A DNA stretch of 64,000 nt. Source: Burkholderia cepacia ATCC 25416 (GTDB lineage: Bacteria > Pseudomonadota > Gammaproteobacteria > Burkholderiales > Burkholderiaceae). The translations under genes were made by a program, and so were the position numbers. Each line of letters begins with the position of its first letter. The stretch's first letter is position 1. Below are positions 43,033 to 52,306 of the stretch, in pieces. The stretch covers positions 2,170,001 to 2,234,000 of the forward strand of contig NZ_CP012982.1 of NCBI RefSeq assembly GCF_001411495.1, written 5' to 3'. The notes below the pieces were generated by a model. The model saw only the letters and a program-made list of their open reading frames with translations, was not told the DNA's origin and made no database searches.

Positions 43033-45144
43033 TCAGAACGCGTACCGCATGCCGGCGAACACGCTGCGTCCTTCGCCCGGATAGAAAATCGCGGTGTTCG
43101 CGGTGCGCGCATCCGCGACGGTGCTGATGTCGCTGACGTAGCGCTTGTTGGTCAGGTTGCGCGCGTCGACGAACAGCGACAGTCCGTTGCGGAAGTCGTA
43201 GCCGGCCTGCAGCCCGAGCAGCGCGTAGCTCGGCACGCGCAACGTGTTCGCATCGTCGGCCCACGCGCCCGACGGCACCCAGTCGAGCGTGGCCGCGATG
43301 TGGAAGCCGCTCGGGCGCGCGTACCCCAGCGTCGCGCGCAGCACGTTCAGCGGCACGCCCGCGATCCGGTTGTTGCCGTACTGCGGGTCGTTCTTGAAGC
43401 GGAAGTCGTTCAGGTTCCAGATGCCGGACAGCGTGACCTTGTCGCCCGCGCCGCGGCCGGTGACGTTGCGCAACAGTTCGACCGACGCACCGGCCTCGAT
43501 CCCCTGCAGCACCGTCCTGTTCGCATTGAACGTCGCCGCCGGCACGTCCGGGTTCGTCGTGTACTGCAGCAACTGGTCGCGCACGAGCGAGCGATAGGCG
43601 GTCACGTCCCAGCTCACGCGCTCGCGCGAGCCGCGCGTGCCGAACTCGATCGTCCATGCGTGCTGCGCCGCGAGCGGCGTGAAGCGCGTCGTGTTCGAGA
43701 AGGTCTGCGTGAGGTCGGTGAAGTCGGGCACGTCCTGGCTGCGCGTGATGTCGACGTAGGCCTGGGTGTTCGCGTCCGGCTGCCACAGCAGCCCGAGCTT
43801 CGGATTGACACCGCTGTAGCTCGCGTTCGTCGACCGGTAGTTCGGGTCGCGCGGCAGCCCGCCGTTGTCGATGTACTCGCGCACCGAATGCAGCGCCTTC
43901 ACGCCGGTCATCAGCGCGACGGTCGGCATGAAGAACAGCCGGTTCTCGACGTACGCTTCATAGTTGAACGCCGTCTGCGTCGAGTCGAGCGTCTGCGCGC
44001 CCTTGTTGCCGTTGACGTTCACGTACTGGTTCGCCTGCGTGCGGCCGCCGAAGAAGCGCGCGCCGACGATCAGGTCGTTGCGCATCCCGCCGAGCGTCAG
44101 GCGGCCGGTGTAGCGCGGCGCGAAACCGTAGGTCCAGCCGTCCTGGTCGAGCGCCTGGAAGATCGGGTGATAGAGGCTCTTGTGAATCGCCCACGTGTCG
44201 AATTGCAGTTCGCCCGAATCGAGCTTCACCGTCGTGCGGTTGGCGATCCGCTCGGTGCGCGTGTTGCGCGCCTGATCACCCGATATCGCGTTCGGCGCTG
44301 CCCTGGTCGGATTGTTCAGCGCGTCGGACAGCGACAGCGTGCCCGGCAGCAGCTGGTCGACGACGTACACGCCGACGTAGAAGCGCGTTTCGACGGCCGG
44401 GCTGAACCGGTAGCCGACGTTCGCATTGAACTGCTCGTATTGCCCCTTCGAGTGGTCGCGATAACCGTCCGAATGATTGACGCTGAAGTTCGCGAGGAAG
44501 TCGAGCGGGCCGATCACGCGCGAGATCTGCGCGCTCGTGCGCACCGTGCCGTAGCTGCCGCCTTCCACGCGCACGATGTTCGGCGCGTCGGCGGTGTGGG
44601 CGGTCGGCGTGACGAAGTCGATCGCGCCGCCGAGGGTCGACGCGCCGTACGCGAGGCCGTTGCCGCCCTTGTAGACCTGCACCGCCTGCAGCGCGAGCGG
44701 ATCGATCTGGTAGTAGTCACCGCTGCCGTCCGCGAGGTTGGTCGGGATGCCGTCCTGCAGGATCTCGAGGCCGCGCGTGTGATACGAGCGGGCAATCCCC
44801 GAGCCGCGGATCGACAGGCGCAACTCCTGGCCGTAGCGGTTCTCGACGAACACGCCGGGCACATCCTTCAGCACGTCGCGCAGCGTGAAGGCGTAGGTGT
44901 TCTGGTAGCTGTCGGCATCGACGAAGCCCACCGAGCCGACCGTCTGGTCGAGCGTGCGCTTCAGGTCGACGGTTGGTTTCGACGTCAGCGAGTCCGCCGC
45001 GCGAGTCGCGTTGACGTTGATCGCGGGCAGCGTCGATGCGGTCGGCGCGTCGGTCGGCGCGGCGCCTTGTGCGCATGCGGCTGACGCGGAGAGCACGGAG
45101 ATCGCGCCGGACAGCGCGACGGCAATACGGGTCAAGGGAAACAT
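43033..45144 (-). CDS. TonB-dependent outer-membrane receptor, second of two
   Basis: 703 residues with signal peptide (MFPLTRIAVALSGAISVLSA, then SAACAQ), a TonB-box-like start (STLPAINVNATRA), plug motif LRDVLKDVPGVFVENRYGQE and LRLSIRGSGIARSYHTRGLE, then AVQVYKGGNGLAYGASTLGG, and a barrel ending VFAGMRYAF. It is only distantly similar to its neighbour, so it should import a different form of ligand. Spacing of 50 bases between the two receptors is consistent with one transcript from the PepSY side. Confidence 0.9.
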   Translation of the reverse strand: MFPLTRIAVALSGAISVLSASAACAQGAAPTDAPTASTLPAINVNATRAADSLTSKPTVDLKRTLDQTVGSVGFVDADSYQNTYAFTLRDVLKDVPGVFVENRYGQELRLSIRGSGIARSYHTRGLEILQDGIPTNLADGSGDYYQIDPLALQAVQVYKGGNGLAYGASTLGGAIDFVTPTAHTADAPNIVRVEGGSYGTVRTSAQISRVIGPLDFLANFSVNHSDGYRDHSKGQYEQFNANVGYRFSPAVETRFYVGVYVVDQLLPGTLSLSDALNNPTRAAPNAISGDQARNTRTERIANRTTVKLDSGELQFDTWAIHKSLYHPIFQALDQDGWTYGFAPRYTGRLTLGGMRNDLIVGARFFGGRTQANQYVNVNGNKGAQTLDSTQTAFNYEAYVENRLFFMPTVALMTGVKALHSVREYIDNGGLPRDPNYRSTNASYSGVNPKLGLLWQPDANTQAYVDITRSQDVPDFTDLTQTFSNTTRFTPLAAQHAWTIEFGTRGSRERVSWDVTAYRSLVRDQLLQYTTNPDVPAATFNANRTVLQGIEAGASVELLRNVTGRGAGDKVTLSGIWNLNDFRFKNDPQYGNNRIAGVPLNVLRATLGYARPSGFHIAATLDWVPSGAWADDANTLRVPSYALLGLQAGYDFRNGLSLFVDARNLTNKRYVSDISTVADARTANTAIFYPGEGRSVFAGMRYAF

Positions 45145-45317
45145 GTCGTTGTACGTATGGTTTGGGTGACGATGATGGAACGGACACGATGCGCGCCATG
45201 CGCGGCGCCGGCCGCCGCGCGTGGTCACGCGCGCGGGCTCGGCATCGGACACCGGCAGGGCGGGCAGGCGAAGCGGACGGCGCCGCGCGATGTGCGGCGA
45301 CGCGGTCGCGAGGTGCG

Positions 45318-45743
45318 TCAGGCGCGGGAGGAGGGCGGCCCGCGGGCGGCGAGCGCGTAGCGCTTCGACGGGGCGCGGCCGGCGGGGATCGGCGGCGCGG
45401 GTGGCGCATGCCGCACGGCCAGGGCGGCGGACAGGAACACCGCGTACTGCAACGGCAGATGGCCGGCGAGCAGGCCGCAATAACCGCAGCGGTCGAAGTG
45501 CGCATCGGCGGGTGCATGCGGTTCCGCGTGCGTCACGAGCGTATTGCCGGTTGCCGAGCAGATCGGCGCGGCCGGCAAGCCGCCAACGGATTCGGATGCG
45601 CTTGCGCGCAGTTGCGAGATCAGCGGCGCGACGAGCGCGAGCACGAGCGCGAACAGCCCGAGCCACGCCGTGGCCCGGGCTTGCCGCGTCGGCGCGCAGC
45701 GTGCGCCGGCGCGCGACGAATCAGGCTGCCGCGCGTGCCGCAC
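45318..45743 (-). CDS. DUF2946-type small membrane protein
   Basis: 141 residues. After a basic N-terminus there is one membrane span (ATAWLGLFALVLALVAPLIS), then the His/Cys-rich segment THAEPHAPADAHFDRCGYCG and LLAGHLPLQYA typical of DUF2946, and another hydrophobic stretch (VFLSAALAVRHAPPAPPIPA). The H-x-x-C-x-Y-C pattern suggests metal binding facing the periplasm. Its start overlaps the end of the PepSY gene by 23 bases, so the two are co-expressed; another start further in is possible. Confidence 0.75.
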   Translation of the reverse strand: MRHARQPDSSRAGARCAPTRQARATAWLGLFALVLALVAPLISQLRASASESVGGLPAAPICSATGNTLVTHAEPHAPADAHFDRCGYCGLLAGHLPLQYAVFLSAALAVRHAPPAPPIPAGRAPSKRYALAARGPPSSRA

Positions 45744-47190
45744 GGCCGAACAGCAGACGATCGATCAACCAGACCGCGACGATTGTCGCCCCCATCAGCG
45801 GAAAGACGACGCCGAGCAGCACGAGCCCCGCGATCCAGCCGCGCATCGGCGGCGTGCCGCGTTCGCGCGACGGCGCGCCCAGCTTGCCGGCCGGGCGCCG
45901 TTTCCACCACATCACGGTGCCCGTGACGGCCATCGCGGCCAGCCCGAGCGACAACACAGCGCAGACGATCTGGTTCGCGAGCCCGAAGTAGCGGCCCATG
46001 TGCAGCGACGTGCCATACGACACGGCGCGCGATACCGCGCCGTAGTCGTCGTAGCGGATGTCTTTCAACACGGCGCCGCTGTACTGGTCGAGGTAGATCG
46101 TCCGCTCGGCCTGCGGGTCGTCGGGGAAGTACGACGCGGTGAACACGCCGTCCGCGCCGGACGGCAGCGCGAGCGTGTAGCCGCTCGTCAGGCCGAGGCC
46201 CGTGACGATCGCGATCGCGCGGGCCAGCGGCAGCGGGGCCGGGGTTGGCGCCGACGGCGAATGCGGGACGGGCACGTTGCCGACCGCCCAGGGCGTTTGC
46301 GGCAAGGGCAGGTCGTCCATCACCATCCCCGGCATCGACTCGCCGGATTCGTGGTGATGGCCGGACGGCGCGGCGGCCTGCGCAGGCGCACGCTCGAGCG
46401 CCGCAGCGGCACCCGGGCGCGTCGAGCGCACCGACGCGCCGCCCCATGCGCCGTCCGGCGCGCCGAGGTTCACGGTCGCGGCCAGCGCCTTGAAGTTCTT
46501 GCCCCACGAACCCGACCACGGTAGCCCCGTCAGGATGAACGCCACCGTGCCGGCCGCGAGCCAGATGCCGGCCGTCGCGTGGAGGTTTTTCCACAGCGGC
46601 CGGCCGCGCAGCAACAGGTCGGGCCGCAATGCGCGCCCGACGCGCGCCGTGCCGCGCGGCCACCACAGCGCGATACCGGTGCCGATCATCACGAAGGTCC
46701 AGCACGCGGCGAGCTCCATCAGCAGTTCGCCCGTCTTGCCGAGCAGCAGCTTGCGATGCAGCATCCGGTCGATCTGCATGAAGCGGTTCTCGACGCTCAG
46801 CGTGCCGAGCACGCTACCGTCGTACGGGTTCACGTACACGCTCTCGCGGCTGCCGTCGCGCAGCCGGAACACGTATTCCGCGCTGCGGTCCGGCGCGGTC
46901 GAGACCTGGACGGAAACCGGCGTCGCGCCGGCCGGCATCGCGGTGCGCGCGCGCGCGAGCAGCGCGTCGGGATCGAGGCGCGGCGTGGCACGCGGCTCGA
47001 CGACGAGCCGGTGCGGATACAGCAGCGGCTCGATCTGCGGCTGGAAGCAATACAGCGTGCCCGTGATCGCGAGGATCACCAGGAAAGGCATGACGAACAG
47101 GCCGGCATAGAAGTGCCAGCGCCAGAGCGTCCGGTAACCCGCGTGGGCGGAATGGGCGGGCGAGAGGGCCCGCTCGACGGTGGTCGACAT
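45721..47190 (-). CDS. PepSY-associated membrane protein with His/Met-rich insert
   Basis: 489 residues from an ATG with GAGGAG upstream. LWRWHFYAGLFVMPFLVILA is the start of the PepSY_TM (iron-regulated, siderophore-reductase-like) family; three further membrane regions follow (LMELAACWTFVMIGTGIALW, LHATAGIWLAAGTVAFILTG, FPLMGATIVAVWLIDRLLF) with the conserved His-rich HRKLLLG. Between helices, about residues 285-310, lies the loop PSGHHHESGESMPGMVMDD, His- and Met-rich as in copper-handling proteins. It probably reduces or strips metal from an imported complex at the inner membrane. Confidence 0.85.
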   Translation of the reverse strand: MSTTVERALSPAHSAHAGYRTLWRWHFYAGLFVMPFLVILAITGTLYCFQPQIEPLLYPHRLVVEPRATPRLDPDALLARARTAMPAGATPVSVQVSTAPDRSAEYVFRLRDGSRESVYVNPYDGSVLGTLSVENRFMQIDRMLHRKLLLGKTGELLMELAACWTFVMIGTGIALWWPRGTARVGRALRPDLLLRGRPLWKNLHATAGIWLAAGTVAFILTGLPWSGSWGKNFKALAATVNLGAPDGAWGGASVRSTRPGAAAALERAPAQAAAPSGHHHESGESMPGMVMDDLPLPQTPWAVGNVPVPHSPSAPTPAPLPLARAIAIVTGLGLTSGYTLALPSGADGVFTASYFPDDPQAERTIYLDQYSGAVLKDIRYDDYGAVSRAVSYGTSLHMGRYFGLANQIVCAVLSLGLAAMAVTGTVMWWKRRPAGKLGAPSRERGTPPMRGWIAGLVLLGVVFPLMGATIVAVWLIDRLLFGRAARAAA

Positions 47191-47432
47191 GGTGTCAGCT
47201 CCTCGTGTTCGTTGAGCGGCCACGCCGGCGCGTGCCGGCGGACGTCAACGTGCGTAGCGCCCGCCGGCACGCAGCGACGGAGCGGGCGGCGCGGCGCCAT
47301 GCGCGGACGGTGCGCATGACGGCGTCGCCCGCGCGGTGCGGGCAGGCGGATGAACGCTTGAATCAGGTCGTATGAGACGAACGGCGTGCAGGCCCGTGCA
47401 TATCGATGTGCGCGGGCCGCGAGGCGGAACCG

Positions 47433-47918
47433 TCAGCAGAACAGGGGAGGCGCGCGGGAAGGCGGGCGATCGTCGAAGATCGATCGCACGAACGGAAGAG
47501 AGGCGACGTGAATCCGGAAGCGCCGCGGTACGGCGGCCGGAAACAGCAGCACCAGCAGCACGAACGACGCGAGCGCCGTGAACAGCGCGGCGCCGAATGC
47601 GCACAGGCTGTCGCCGCCTCCGGCAGAAGCCGGGTTGTCGGCGTGCGCGTCATGCTTGAGCGCATCGGCGAGCGCGAGCGCATCGTTGGCCGGCGTGATC
47701 GGCGCGCCGGCATCGAAACGGGCAGCCAGCGCGGCCACGTCGACGATCAGCGGGCCGCGGCCCGAACACAGCACCACCGAGCCCGCATCCGGACCGTCCG
47801 GATCGAGCATCACGGCGCCCGACATCAGCGCGCGGGACAGCAGCGTCACGAGGAGGAACCCCCACAGAAGCTGTCGCGCGACGCCTGGCCGGAGCAGGAA
47901 GCGGCGAAGTGCGTTCAT
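47433..47918 (-). CDS. Second DUF2946-like membrane protein
   Basis: 161 residues, starting at MNALRRFLLRPGVARQLLWG. One membrane span near the start (LWGFLLVTLLSRALMSGAVM), a periplasmic region with SVVLCSGRGPLIVD and HDAHADNPASAGGGDSLCAF (two Cys and several His), then a second span (LFTALASFVLLVLLFPAAVP). The form is that of DUF2946 proteins, usually found in copper or iron clusters. It lies 242 bases upstream of the PepSY gene in the same direction. Confidence 0.7.
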   Translation of the reverse strand: MNALRRFLLRPGVARQLLWGFLLVTLLSRALMSGAVMLDPDGPDAGSVVLCSGRGPLIVDVAALAARFDAGAPITPANDALALADALKHDAHADNPASAGGGDSLCAFGAALFTALASFVLLVLLFPAAVPRRFRIHVASLPFVRSIFDDRPPSRAPPLFC

Positions 47919-48021
47919 GGCGCGCGATTGTACCTCCGTTTGCGGTGCGGGGCCGCTCGTCACGCTGATGCACGGCATCAGCCCGGCGTGCTGCCGGAAG
48001 AGGAGGCGGCGCGCGCGGTGG

Positions 48022-48567
48022 CTATCCGGAACCGGGCGATCCGCTTTCCGGCGGCGCGTTCGCCGGGCCATACGACCAGGTACCGTCCGCGCGGGCGGTG
48101 AGCACGTTGCCCGAGCGCCGGTCGTAGAGATGCCACTGTTCGTCGGCCGGGTCGTCGCCGTATGGCCAGGTCGTCAGCTTGCCGCCGAGGTCGAAGTCGA
48201 ACGCCCACGAACCCGGCTGGGCGTGCGGCGCGACCGATTGCAGGATCTGTCCGTCGAGACGTTGCGCGGCGGCGGCGATGTCGCCGGAGCGGGATTCGCT
48301 GTGCGCGAGTTCGAGGCCGTCGAGCGCGATCGACCAGTGGCAGTAGCAGATCCACAGATGCCCGCTGCCGGCGACCGTCACGTGCCGCGACGCGAGCCTG
48401 TCCCGGGATGCCGCGGACAGGCCGGGCGAGCCGGCGAGCGGCTCCCTGACATGCAGCGCGGGCTGCCCGAATTCGAACGTGAGAAAGCTGCCCTGGCCTT
48501 TCGTCACGGACCAGGCCGGGGTGTCGCAGATGGCCGGCCAGATCCGGTCGAAGTCGGCGGCGTTCAC
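48022..48567 (-). CDS. Hypothetical protein, coupled to upstream small gene
   Basis: 181 residues from a GTG that overlaps the stop of the gene before it by four bases (GTGA). The protein is soluble, Trp-rich (FDRIWPAICDTPAWSVTKGQ, HLWICYCHWSIALDG, GSWAFDFDLGGKLTTWPYGD) and ends QWHLYDRRSGNVLTARADGT then WSYGP, reminiscent of small immunity or SMI1-like proteins, but I cannot assign a family. Translational coupling with the small basic protein upstream points to a joint function. Confidence 0.65.
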   Translation of the reverse strand: MNAADFDRIWPAICDTPAWSVTKGQGSFLTFEFGQPALHVREPLAGSPGLSAASRDRLASRHVTVAGSGHLWICYCHWSIALDGLELAHSESRSGDIAAAAQRLDGQILQSVAPHAQPGSWAFDFDLGGKLTTWPYGDDPADEQWHLYDRRSGNVLTARADGTWSYGPANAPPESGSPGSG

Positions 48568-48809
48568 GGCGTGCGTCTCGCGTCGGCGAAACCGGCCCGG
48601 GTGTCGTTCGCGGTGTCGTCATCGCCGGCGAGCAGATCGGACAGGTCGGCGGGCGACATGCGCCGCATCGCCCGCTCGACGTCGCGATCGTAGCGGCGAT
48701 CGTAGCGGCGATCGTTCGGGGCGAGATGCTTTTGAGCCTTGCGCCCGTAGCGTTTCACGAACACGCCGAGCGCGCCGGCCAGCCGGGATGTCCGGTTCCT
48801 GATGCTCAT
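48564..48809 (-). CDS. Small basic hypothetical protein
   Basis: 81 residues. The N-terminal half is very basic (MSIRNRTSRLAGALGVFVKR, YGRKAQKHLAP) and is followed by NDRRYDRRYDRDVERAMRRM, encoded by a 12-base tandem repeat (GCGATCGTAGCG on the plus strand, 2.7 copies at 48684-48715). The C-terminus is acidic (LSDLLAGDDDTAND). No family known. It overlaps the next gene by four bases. Confidence 0.6.
   Translation of the reverse strand: MSIRNRTSRLAGALGVFVKRYGRKAQKHLAPNDRRYDRRYDRDVERAMRRMSPADLSDLLAGDDDTANDTRAGFADARRTP
48684..48715. repeat. Tandem 12-bp repeat inside a small gene
   Basis: GCGATCGTAGCG occurs twice in direct succession with a partial third copy. It encodes the Arg-Tyr-Asp-Arg repetition of the 81-residue protein and keeps the frame, so copy number can vary without breaking it. 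Confidence 0.7.
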
Positions 48810-48897
48810 GCGGCGAGATTATCGGGCATGCGCGCGGATCGGGAATGGCCGCCGTGGCCGTGCTTGCCGCCGGCGGCAGCCGCTGCGTCGTGCCGGC

Positions 48898-49221
48898 TCA
48901 GGCCGGATACGCATCGTCGACTTTCAGGTTCGCGAGGCGGAACAGCGTGCGCAGCGTCTGCGGATGAATGTCGCGATGCGCGGCGAGCGACGTCAGCATG
49001 AAGTCGAGCACCTTCGCGTAGCGGAGCAGCACGAGGCAGCGCGCGAGATCGGGCGTGCGGCCGCGCATGTCCTCGGCGAGGTGGACCATTTCGGTCGACA
49101 GCGAGCGCGCCATCTCGAGTTCCATCTGCTGTTTTTCGGTCCAGTCGGGCAACGGCTGTTCGAGCAGTTTCGCGAGAAAGAGCTGGAACGACGTGTCGGA
49201 CGAATTGGGCAGCGCATCCAT
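48898..49221 (-). CDS. Conserved hypothetical protein, all-helical
   Basis: 107 residues from the ATG (MDALPNSSDTSFQLFLAKLL); the frame is open upstream but that part is low-complexity and rejected. The protein is helical throughout (MELEMARSLSTEMVHLAEDM, LARCLVLLRYAKVLDFMLTS), with a closing LRTLFRLANLKVDDAYPA. I know no function. It lies alone and diverges from the LysE-type exporter. Confidence 0.6.
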   Translation of the reverse strand: MDALPNSSDTSFQLFLAKLLEQPLPDWTEKQQMELEMARSLSTEMVHLAEDMRGRTPDLARCLVLLRYAKVLDFMLTSLAAHRDIHPQTLRTLFRLANLKVDDAYPA

Positions 49222-49816
49222 GAAGGGCCTCGTTGCTTGCGCGAATCGTTCGGGCGTATCCGCTGGACGCGCCCGAGGGTGGGTTTGTGTCCGCGCGATG
49301 ACCGGCGCGGCTGTCTCGCCCGAATGGAACGCAGGTTCCGTACCAGCTCGGCGGGGCGATTGTGGAGCAATGTCGAGCGACGGTGCGATGCAGGGCGGCG
49401 AGTCCCGCCGGTACTGGATCGTGGCGGCGATCGAGGAGGCCATCTACCTGCGCGGCGCGATGCATGTCGGGTGCGCGGGGCGGTCCGGCGAAGCGAAATG
49501 CTTCACGGATGTAACGTAACGCGGGGATAAATTGCGTCGCGCGTTCCATGGCGGGCCGACGAAACGGGCCGCCGCGCGCCTGCCGCCTGCGCCTGTCAGG
49601 CGTTCGGCCGGCCGGAGGCGGCGCTGCGGGATGGCCGCCGCGGCCGGCGAAAACCGGCGGCGAATGTGACGGGTGTTTCAAAACCGAGACGGATTCGCCC
49701 ACGGCGAGCCGGCTGCACGACCTGTCCAACTGGCCCAGCGAATTGCCGGCCAATTGTCCATGGGCAGACGGCGCGCGTTTGCCAACAATGCGCTGATCAT
49801 CCCTGCGAGGTTCGAC
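49222..49816. other. Intergenic region
   Basis: About 600 bases between divergent genes. No frame here shows a credible protein. It must hold the promoters of the helical protein and the LysE exporter; I could not identify consensus boxes with confidence. Confidence 0.4.
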
Positions 49817-50449
49817 ATGAGCGTCCACGCTTTTTTCTCGGCCAACCTGCTGTTGGCCTACACGGCCTATTTCATCGGGACGGCCAGCCCCGGGCCGAGC
49901 AATCTCGCGATCATGTCGGTCGCCGCGAACCAGGGCCGCAAGGCGGCGCTCGCGTTTGCGCTCGGCGTGATTTCAGGGTCGATGGTCTGGGCGACGGTGG
50001 CGGCACTCGGCGTGTCGGCCGCGCTGCTGGCGTGGTCGAAGCTGCTGGTCGAGATCAAGATCTTCGGCGGGTTGTACCTGATGTGGCTGGCATTCAAGTC
50101 GGGGCGCACGGCATGGTCGGGCAACGCGGCGACGTCGCTGAACGCAGCGGGCGAGCAACGGCTGTCGCGTTTCTACGTACGCGGCGCAATGCTGCACCTG
50201 ACCAATCCGAAGGCGATCCTCGTGTGGGTGTCGATCGTCGCGCTGTCGTCGAATGGTGCGGGCGCGTCGCACGGCGCCGTCGTGCCGGGCTGCCTCGTGA
50301 TCGGGTGCCTGGTATTCGGCGGTTATGCGCTCGTGTTCTCGATGAACGGCGCGCGCCGGCTGTACGTGCGCGGCCGGCGCGCGATGGAAGCGTGTCTCGC
50401 CGTCGTGTTCGGCGTGGCGGGGATTCGGCTGCTGGTGTCGAACGTGTAG
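49817..50449 (+). CDS. LysE/RhtB-family amino-acid exporter
   Basis: 210 residues, six membrane spans, the family norm. FFSANLLLAYTAYFIGTASP followed by GPSNLAIMSVAANQGRKAAL contains the conserved G-P-x-x-x family motif of the first loop; FGGLYLMWLAFKSGRTAW and GAMLHLTNPKAILVWVSIVA are the standard later motifs. It exports an amino acid or small amine across the inner membrane. GCGAGG precedes the ATG. Substrate unknown. Confidence 0.9.
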   Translation: MSVHAFFSANLLLAYTAYFIGTASPGPSNLAIMSVAANQGRKAALAFALGVISGSMVWATVAALGVSAALLAWSKLLVEIKIFGGLYLMWLAFKSGRTAWSGNAATSLNAAGEQRLSRFYVRGAMLHLTNPKAILVWVSIVALSSNGAGASHGAVVPGCLVIGCLVFGGYALVFSMNGARRLYVRGRRAMEACLAVVFGVAGIRLLVSNV

Positions 50450-50487
50450 TGCATGCGGCGGCCATGCGGGCGCACGGCCGGCGCAAG

Positions 50488-50509
50488 CGGCTCGCGAGTG
50501 AGCGAGCCG
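50488..50509. terminator. Hairpin between convergent genes
   Basis: CGGCTCGC-GAGTGA-GCGAGCCG, an 8-base perfect stem between the convergent LysE and GapN-like genes. There is no T-run on either side, so it is a possible rather than certain terminator. Confidence 0.35.
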
Positions 50510-50528
50510 TGCCGCGCGGCCGCCGTAC

Positions 50529-52157
50529 TCAGAAAATGAAGCCCGTGTTGATGAACTTCGACGTGTGATCCGACACGATCGAATCGAGCAACTGCTTGCT
50601 GCTGTCGGTCTGCTTTGCCGCGACCATCGAGCGGATCGAGAACGCGCGCAGCGCGTCGCTCACCGACAGCGTGCCTTCCGCCGAATCCTTGCGGCCCGCG
50701 AACGGGAACACGTCGGGCCCGCGCTGGCACTGGCAGTTGAGGTTCACGCGGCACACCTGGTTCACGAGCGGATCGACGAGCGCGCCGATCTGCACCGGAT
50801 CGGAGCCGAAGATGCTGACCTGCTGGCCGTGATCCGACGTCGTCACGTAGTCGAGCGCGGTCTCGACGTCGTCGAACGGCGCGACCGGAATGATCGGCCC
50901 GAACTGTTCCTCGCGGTACAGTTTCATCCCTTCCGACACCGGGTACACGACGGCCGGATAGAACAGCGTCTTGCTGAACTCGCCGCCCGAATGGTTGACG
51001 ACCTGTGCGCCCTTCGCCTTCGCGTCGTCGATCGCGTCCGTCATGTAGGCCGTGCGATGCATGCCGGGCAGCGGCGTGATGCTGACACCCTTCTCCCACG
51101 GCATGCCGATCTTCAGCTGCTCGAGCGCGGCGGTGAAGCGCTTCAGGAATTCGTCGACGATCGAGCGGTGCACGAGCAGCATCTTCAGCGCGGTGCAGCG
51201 CTGGCCGTTGAACGACAGCGCGCCGAGCAGGCACTCCTTCACGGTGAGGTCGAGATCGGCGTCGGGCAGCACGATCGCCGCGTTCTTCGCGTCGAGGCCG
51301 AGGATCGCGCGCAGGCGGTGCGACTTCGGGTGCTGCTTCTTCAGGTGGTCGGCCACCTTGCTCGAGCCGATCAGCGCGAGCACGTTGATCTTGCCCGACG
51401 CGAGCATGTGCGGCACGACCACCGCGCCCGGCGCGTAGATCGTGTTGATCACGCCCTTCGGGAACGCGTCGCGGAACGCCTCGAGCAGCGGCTCGAACAG
51501 CAGCGTGCCGTATTGCGGCGGCTTGAACACCACGGTGTTGCCCATCAGCAGCGCGGGGATCAGCGTCGCGAACGTCTCGTTCAGCGGATAGTTGTACGGG
51601 CCCATGCACAGCACGACGCCGAGCGGCGTGCGGCGGATCTGGCCGATCGTGCCTTCCGCGATCACGAAGCGCGAGTTCGCGTTGTCGAGCTCCTTCAGCG
51701 CGTCGATCGTCTGCGTCATGTACGTGACGGTGCGGTCGAACTCCTTCTGCGAATCGGCGAGGCTCTTGCCGATCTCCCACATGATCAGGTTCACCACCAG
51801 TTCGCGCTGCGCGACCATCCGCTTGATGAAGTCCTGCATGCACGCGATGCGCTGCTCGACCTTCATCGTCGGCCACTCGCCGCGGCCCGAGTCGTACGCG
51901 CGCACCGCGGCGTCGAGCGCCGCGTCGCTTTCCGGCTCGCCCATCACGGGATAGCTGCCGATCTCGACCTGCTCGACGCTGCCGTCCGCCTGTCGCACGC
52001 ACACGGGCGACAGCACGGTCTTGGTCGCGCCGTCCCACGGGCGCAATTCGCCGTCGACGAGCGACACGCGCTGGTGGATCGGCGAAGCGAGCCGGTACTC
52101 GGCGGGGATGTCCTGAAAGGCGGGAAACAGCTGTTGCAGGGAAGCGGAATCGGGCAT
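50529..52157 (-). CDS. NADP-dependent glyceraldehyde-3-phosphate dehydrogenase-like aldehyde dehydrogenase (GapN type)
   Basis: 542 residues, longer than a typical aldehyde dehydrogenase, as in the GapN-like group of Burkholderia. It has CMGPYNYPLNETFATLIPAL (cofactor site), KPPQYGTLLFEPLLEAF, the region AILGLDAKNAAIVLPDADLD at the catalytic glutamate position (with Leu in the spot usually Glu-Leu-Gly-Gly), the cysteine loop LSFNGQRCTALKMLLV and EEQFGPIIPVAPFDD. It oxidises a small phosphorylated or hydroxy aldehyde with NADP. An inverted repeat 134 bases upstream may regulate it. Confidence 0.85.
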   Translation of the reverse strand: MPDSASLQQLFPAFQDIPAEYRLASPIHQRVSLVDGELRPWDGATKTVLSPVCVRQADGSVEQVEIGSYPVMGEPESDAALDAAVRAYDSGRGEWPTMKVEQRIACMQDFIKRMVAQRELVVNLIMWEIGKSLADSQKEFDRTVTYMTQTIDALKELDNANSRFVIAEGTIGQIRRTPLGVVLCMGPYNYPLNETFATLIPALLMGNTVVFKPPQYGTLLFEPLLEAFRDAFPKGVINTIYAPGAVVVPHMLASGKINVLALIGSSKVADHLKKQHPKSHRLRAILGLDAKNAAIVLPDADLDLTVKECLLGALSFNGQRCTALKMLLVHRSIVDEFLKRFTAALEQLKIGMPWEKGVSITPLPGMHRTAYMTDAIDDAKAKGAQVVNHSGGEFSKTLFYPAVVYPVSEGMKLYREEQFGPIIPVAPFDDVETALDYVTTSDHGQQVSIFGSDPVQIGALVDPLVNQVCRVNLNCQCQRGPDVFPFAGRKDSAEGTLSVSDALRAFSIRSMVAAKQTDSSKQLLDSIVSDHTSKFINTGFIF

Positions 52158-52290
52158 GACGGTCTCGTTTGACGGGGTGTCCGGGAAGGACGGGCGATGC
52201 GAATCCTGAGCTGAGCGATCCTCGATCCTGAATCGGCATGATGACGCGCGCACGACGAAGCGTCACGGGGAAACATGGCCGAATCAGCGA

Positions 52291-52306
52291 ATGGAACCAG
52301 TTCCAT
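52291..52306. promoter_or_regulatory. Palindrome upstream of the GapN-like gene
   Basis: ATGGAAC and GTTCCAT are exact complements around a two-base centre CA. It is 134 bases upstream of the GapN-like start and is followed on the plus strand by TAAAAAGGAAC. Possible operator; regulator unknown. Confidence 0.4.
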
